DNA of 64,000 nt, from NCBI GenBank assembly GCA_014529385.2, contig CM043967.1:80054278-80118277 (forward strand), read 5' to 3'. Made by a program: the position numbers and the translations under genes. The notes beneath the pieces are model-generated. The model was not told the origin of the DNA. It saw only the letters and a program-made list of their open reading frames with translations, and searched no databases. The stretch is from Adiantum capillus-veneris. Taxonomy: Eukaryota; Streptophyta; Polypodiopsida; Polypodiales; Pteridaceae. Of the stretch, positions 58,886-64,000 are shown piece by piece; within the stretch, counting starts at the first letter, position 1; every line of letters starts with the position of its first letter.

Positions 58886-60050
58886 CAATTCCTTTAATTA
58901 AACTCTTTCCTAATCAAATGACAGATTGGGGTTGTTTAATTAGTTACATTGCTAGAAATTGGGTCAATCTCCACCACTCAATCATTGAATTGACTAACTG
59001 GTAATTCCTTCTTACAAACCATGGATTAATTTGTGATTAGGAGGTTGACTTGATGCATAATTAGCTAATGGGATTAAGAAAGTGAAACAGACTAATCACA
59101 TAGGTGATTTAGAGAGTTGCTAATAGGTAGAGTAATTAGATTATGCATAGTATTAGCGAAAAATAAGGGATTCATAGAGAGATTAAGATGTAAGCATGAA
59201 TTTAACTCAAGATTATCGTAATTCGAGTTGATTAAGACCTTAATTTCTGATCCAAGAAGCCTAATCCGACAAGAAATTGGCAGCACCTCCTTCCCTTAAT
59301 CCTCTCCTAGAGATTGTGTATGCCGGCGGCACCTCGCCCAAGGTATGTGTGTGAGGGAGTGTGTGTGTGTGTGTATGTGTGCAGGTCCTTATATAGTGCT
59401 TAGTCTCATGCAAATCAAAATCTGCTGCTAAATGCATCTGAGTCAGCACTTTGGTCATGCATGGCAGCTTGAGTGCATAGCTTGCAAGTGTCCAATTTGC
59501 TTTTCCAACTGCCTCTCACACTCTCTCTCATGCTTGGTAAGTCTCCCACAAGCTCCTAGATGAGTGGGGGCGCCCTCTAGCTGCTAAAGCCAAGCCTCTA
59601 GTGGCCTAGAGCCTTTGCACACACCAGCCCCCAAGTGCCGGTGCCCTCGCTAGCCTTAGAAAAAATTGTATTTTTAACCTTAGACGATCATTACAGCTTG
59701 GATTTTAATTCCGAAACTTGCTGTGCTAAGATGGAGCTAAGGTGCATCATCTCGAGTACCTGCCATATTTAGCAGCTCTCGGTGTCCGGAAATGCATTTT
59801 TTTCAAATTCTGGATACAGGTGCAGTTTGACGAGCCGATCAAAACTAGACGAGTCGGGTGACCAAAAACTTACTATTTTAGGAAATTTTTTACAAAAATT
59901 GTTTTTTTTCATTTTGGAAATCTCTATAACATTCTAAACATCTTGGCACCGACAGATTTAGAAAACTACCAAAAATAGTAACTTTTTGCAGTATGATTAT
60001 TTTGTAGTACAGGGGTGCTCTTTAGCTCGGGGTCAGAGATCTTACATCCT
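58886..60050. other. Non-coding stretch between the two integrase halves
   Basis: No gene recognised. Contains a (GT)n near 59,357-59,375. If the inversion model is right, this is the reversed 3' end of the gypsy element (untranslated region and possibly LTR), but LTR limits were not identified. Confidence 0.4.
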
Positions 60051-60077
60051 CCCCAACGTAAAAATTTTGAGATGTCC

Positions 60078-61165
60078 TCATCTCAAGAATTTATTAGGAT
60101 AATACTTTATGAGCGTTGGTTCGTCCTCCCAAGCAGCGTCTTCTTCAGGATAATCTTTCCACTTCACAAGGTGCTCGGTAATTGTCCTGTTTCGTAGCTT
60201 TCTTTCTCTTGATTCAAGGACGTAATCAGGTTGAAGTTCGAGAACTCCTTGTGCTAGCATAACTATCTGATCTGAGTCCAAGAGTTGATCGGGGTTAGAA
60301 ATGTAGGGTTTAAGTAGGCTGATGTGAAATACATCATGAACCTTTACGTTTGCGGGTAACTTGAGCTTGTAGGCCTGGTCACTCACAACCTTAGTGATTT
60401 CGAAGGGTCCACAATATCTCGGGCTTAGTTTCTTGTACCTTCCTAATGATAAGTTGTAGGCATGGTCACTCACAACCTTAGTGATTTCGAAGGGTCCACA
60501 ATATCTCGGGCTTAGTTTCTTGTACCTTCCTAATGATAAGTTGCTTTTCTTCGGTCGGACTCGTAGAAAAACTTTTTCTCCTTCCTTGAAGGTCCGTTCT
60601 GATCGATTCTTATCTACGTAATGCTTCTGTCTATCCTGAGTGGCTTGGATATCTTGGTGAATGGCTTTAGTCTGAGCTTCCATGTCTTCTAGCATCTTCT
60701 TAGAGGCTTCTACCCTGATGGTTGGGTCTGAATAGTTAAGCGGTGCTAAACATTCTTGTCCATAAAGAGCTTTGAAGGGTGACATTCCAATGCTTCTGTG
60801 TTCGGAAGGATTGTAAGCATATTCTACCAAAGGAAGATATTGTAACCACTTCTTTGTCTCTTGCGAACAATAGGCCCTGAGAATGTCCTCAATGACTTGA
60901 TTTACTCTTTCAGTCTGCCCATCTGTCTGCGGATGATACGTTGTGCTGAAGGCTAATTGTGACCTAATAGATTGGAAAAGAGAAGTCCAAAACTTTGATG
61001 TAAACTTGGCATCTCTATCACTGATGATACGCTTGGGTAAACCATGTAACCTAAAAGTTTCCTTGATGAATACCGGCTAATATCCAAAGCAGTAAAGGTT
61101 GTCTTTACAGGTATTAGATGAGCCACTTTTGTGAGCATATCAACAACCAAACTCATATTGCTGGA
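60078..61165 (-). pseudogene. Gypsy integrase C-terminal half with chromodomain, inverted
   Basis: Reading leftward from 61,165: VVDMLTKVAHLIPVKTTF, then in a shifted phase IISDRDAK (second Asp), then YHPQTDGQTERVNQV (Glu), then the 250-codon open frame 60,830-60,078. That frame has EYAYNPSEHRSIGMSPFKAL, KLSPRYCGPFEITKVV (GPY/F-like) and a chromodomain (LVKWKDYPEEDAAWEDEP). It starts almost exactly where the plus-strand half stops, so both halves probably come from one element. Confidence 0.82.
60367..60540 (-). repeat. In-frame 87-bp tandem duplication in the integrase C-terminus
   Basis: Two copies (period 87 bp, 29 codons), nearly identical. Both encode SLGRYKKLSPRYCGPFEITK followed by VVSD(H/Q)AY, so the GPY/F-type region is present twice. 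The frame stays open through both. Confidence 0.9.
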
Positions 61166-61209
61166 GATTAATATGTAATTAGAAGAGTTAATCCCCCCTC
61201 TCAAAATTA

Positions 61210-63390
61210 ATTGTCACTAGAGAACGGAATTTCTTCCGCATATGCATAAGACATAACTGCATCTTTCCATTCATTTTTTAGAAGGAATTAGTACACTAAA
61301 ATCATCATTCGACCACTCTAATTAAGCAAGTAATTACAAGAACTGAATTCTCCAATTGCCTAAGCTAAGAACCTTAATTCAGAGTCAATTTCCATAAGTT
61401 CAGGAGAAGATGCTATCCTAAATTGATGTAATTATGACTTGGATCACCTAATATTATCCCAATATTTACCCAAAAATAGATAGATGAGTAATAACTGTAC
61501 TTGAAGTTAATGTACTCCTTCCGTATAAGAGTAATTGCTTGATAAAGCTAACCATGTTGTATCCGGACAGTTTGTGGACCTGTGGTTGTTATGGTAATAT
61601 GGGACACTAGTTCTTTTCCAAATTCATCATCGTTAGTAGTGAGTAAAATGGCCCCAAAGAGGACCCGTTTTGGTGGAACTCACGACCATGAGGCCGGGAC
61701 GAGCAACACCAACGAAAAGGGGAAGGCTCCCATGGTCGAGCAAGTACCGGGTATCTCACGAAGCAATGAGGAGAAAATTATCGAGGTAGACCTAAATTTC
61801 TAATTCAAGTACAGTTTAATAACATTGCATTTCGGTAAGATAGGAAAATATCATTACCCCAAACATGTTGGTAATCCAAAGGGGACCATGGCATTTTTAA
61901 CTAGTGTATTTAGATTCAAGTAGGAAGAATGTTTTTGGAATAAACTATCTGAAGTAGGAAAGACTGTTTGTTAGAGAAAATTAACTCGGCCAGTTCATTT
62001 TTAATTCCAATGTGATTTAGTCTTGATCCCCCTATTGATCACAGGGGGCAGCTTGCGAGTTTCTCGCAGTAGCTAGGATTACCTAGCTTAGGGCTTTGAT
62101 CCACGTCTTGCGTTCTTTGTGGTGGATACCCACGACTTGCGTTCTTTGTGGTGGGATGTCCATGTCGTGCTTTTTATGTAGTGGACAAATCTAGTTGTAT
62201 GGGCAACTAGGTGACAGCGGGTGGAATTAACACTCGCTCGGGGATTTCGTGCCTCCAAGACATTGGAAGTTTAAATGAAATGAGTTATTGAGTGAATTTT
62301 TACTAGAAAGATTGTTTTGGTGCCGCTTTGAAAAAAATTTTGAAGGGCTGTCTTAACACAACCTGTGAGTCGGAATTAATCAATGGATATATATGTTGAA
62401 CAACAAATGTGTTAGTAATTTAGGACACACAAGACAAAGTGTGAGTATGGGGGTGGAAAGTGGGGGCTTGTTGGCTCGGGTTGCCAATGCCTATGAGAAG
62501 GGTGGTCCCTATTGGTCGGGAACTCTCTGTCCCCATAGTACGGTAAATGACGTTAGAATTGCTCATTACACTAAAAGCAATGAAGTCCCAAGTGTACGTG
62601 CCTCTAAAAGCAATGGGGAAAAAGACACTCGAGACTTCTCTCCTTTTGGAAGGTGAGTCTTAGGACCGATAATTGGTTAGACACGCTTTTCCCTGCGGGT
62701 GGAACTAGATCTTGTTGCTAGTAGGCTCGACTCAATTCACTTGGTGATGAGAGATCGTCCGCTAGTTGATCCCTTAAACCACTTTGTTTGCTTCTGCTAT
62801 AGATCTAGTGGCCACCAGGTTTACCATCAGAACCGTCGTTTGAGATGACGGGGTGGGGACGTCACAAAATGCATCTAAATTCTTAGCAATGATGCCCCAA
62901 CACCCCACCTATGCTTACTTTGTGATTTCCTAGCTTAAATTCGTACTTATGATGAAACTAGGCTGCGGGGTTGGTGACGCCAAAAGCTACAGTTTACCAT
63001 GATATGTTTATGTCAATGAGTAGAGCTCTTATCTGCATTTGCAATGCAACAGACGACACTGCAATGTGACAACCAGGAAGGGAGTAGGAAGCGCGTGAAG
63101 GAGAGAAGTGAACGCCGTTAGCTCACACTGTGTTTCTATTATCCAAAACTTGAAAATAACTTACAAAAATTGGGTTGGGTTTTTATACCTTAGCAAAGGT
63201 TTCTTTGGTCAAAAACTAATAATCTGGAAGCTCTAAACTAAGGATAAGTTGATACAATCTGGAAGCTTATAGCCCCGGATCATTGATTACAATATCCACC
63301 TGGAAAATAGGAGTTACAATTTTCTTGATTTATCAAAAGAATTAGTGTTTTTACAACAAAACTCCCAAAAAATATTACATGGGTTAGCTT
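61210..63390. other. Intergenic, no recognised gene
   Basis: Has an imperfect ~29-bp repeat in three copies (cacgtcttgcgttctttgtg, 62,098-62,186). A short hydrophilic plus-strand frame at 61,648-61,803 (MAPKRTRFGGTHDHEAGTS) could be a retroelement Gag start, but nothing supports it further. Confidence 0.45.
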
Positions 63391-63394
63391 GCTC

Positions 63395-64000
63395 CTAACA
63401 ATCCTCTAGCACAATCGTGATTTGATTGTAACTAGAGTACCCATTTAAAAATCTATAAGCTTCCTTTCTTGCAACTCTCTGAAGCACATGCTCCAAATAT
63501 TGCAAGGGGTAGTGATGTCTCGTAGTGGCAGCATTAATTTTCTTGAGATTTACGCACACTCTGAGTTTCCCATTCTTTTTTGGTACAATAACTATTGAAG
63601 ACACCAATACTAAGTGCTCAATAGGGTATATGAATCCACATTTGATAATATTTTCAATTTCTTTCTGAATAATATTTGCATACTTAGGTTCATTGGGTAG
63701 GGTCTTTGCTAGACTGGTTTAGCAGTGCTAATCATTGGAATTTTATGTTACACTACGAAAGGTGGAACGCCCTTTGTGCCATGATATATCCAAGAAAATA
63801 TATCCTTGAATTCCTTGAGGATCTCCTTAAGTACATGTTCCTCAGTCTCTGCCAGGTCTTGGGCAATGAAAACAGGTTTGGACTCCTTATCTGGGTCCAC
63901 TAACTCTATTTCTTTAACTATTGCTAGACCATCATAGACTCCATCACTTCCATTAGTAGGTGTTCTTTGGGCCTTTGTATACACAACCTTACACTCATCC
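63395..64000 (-). pseudogene. Ty3/gypsy protease-RT linker and RT start, at the window edge
   Basis: 63,748-63,984 encodes EILKEFKDIFSWIYHGTKGV, the linker motif (L..F.D.F.W....+G+P) preceding gypsy RT. 63,395-63,607 encodes IVIVPKKNGKLRVCVNLKKI and ARKEAYRFLNGYSSYNQI, the RT fingers and first palm strand. The expected catalytic Asp in FLDG(F/Y)SGYNQ is Asn here. A frameshift or stop separates the two pieces. The rest of pol is absent to the left, and the element extends past the right edge. Confidence 0.75.

Overview
This is a eukaryotic nuclear window from a land plant. The evidence is the transposon content: copia and gypsy LTR elements primed by initiator-Met tRNA, CACTA (En/Spm) remnants, and a tRNA-derived SINE-like repeat. 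There is also one five-exon gene with GT-AG introns and a plastid-type N-terminus. The (CT)n tracts, short introns and heavy transposon load would suit a fern, lycophyte, gymnosperm or another large-genome plant. The sequence alone does not settle which. No rRNA gene, tRNA gene or CRISPR array was seen.

Layout. 1-9.6 kb: gene-poor, with TACCAAA-rich tracts, CT microsatellites, a SINE-like repeat and a decayed coherent reading frame (5.99-6.96 kb, minus). 10.2-12.1 kb: the only host gene that looks intact, a pfkB (ribokinase-family) sugar kinase on the minus strand with a likely plastid transit peptide. 12.4-12.6 kb: SINE-like repeat ending in (CTT)n(CT)n. 14.0-18.8 kb: fragments of one copia family, including a minus-strand element (gag, PR, IN, RT, RNase H) whose 3' LTR has grown a large hairpin. 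19.3-22.1 kb: copia gag remnant, a candidate LTR/primer-site junction, a CACTA terminus and several recent tandem duplications. 22.5-31.4 kb: a complete minus-strand Ty3/gypsy chromovirus with 1.59-kb LTRs, PBS, 5-bp target duplication and chromodomain, disabled by stops and frameshifts. 32-42.1 kb: a decayed Tat-like gypsy element with a second RNase H domain. The sequences flanking it are related, and one of them is interrupted by a compact, internally deleted copia element (39.16-41.94 kb). 42.2-45.5 kb: CACTA transposase remnants. 46-49.8 kb: another decayed gypsy element (minus). 50.1-61.2 kb: a plus-strand gypsy element split twice, first by a 7.6-kb LTR element (50,251-57,839) with clean ends but no recognisable gag-pol, then by what looks like an inversion through its integrase. 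63.4-64 kb: the start of a further gypsy pol.

Functionally there is one host gene, and everything else is transposon strata. Nesting gives a relative history. The Tat-like element is older than the copia insertion in its flank. The 50-61 kb gypsy copy is older than the non-coding LTR element inside it. The chromovirus is fairly young, with LTRs about 98.5% identical by eye. Exon boundaries and element limits were read by eye and carry a few bases of uncertainty unless stated as exact.
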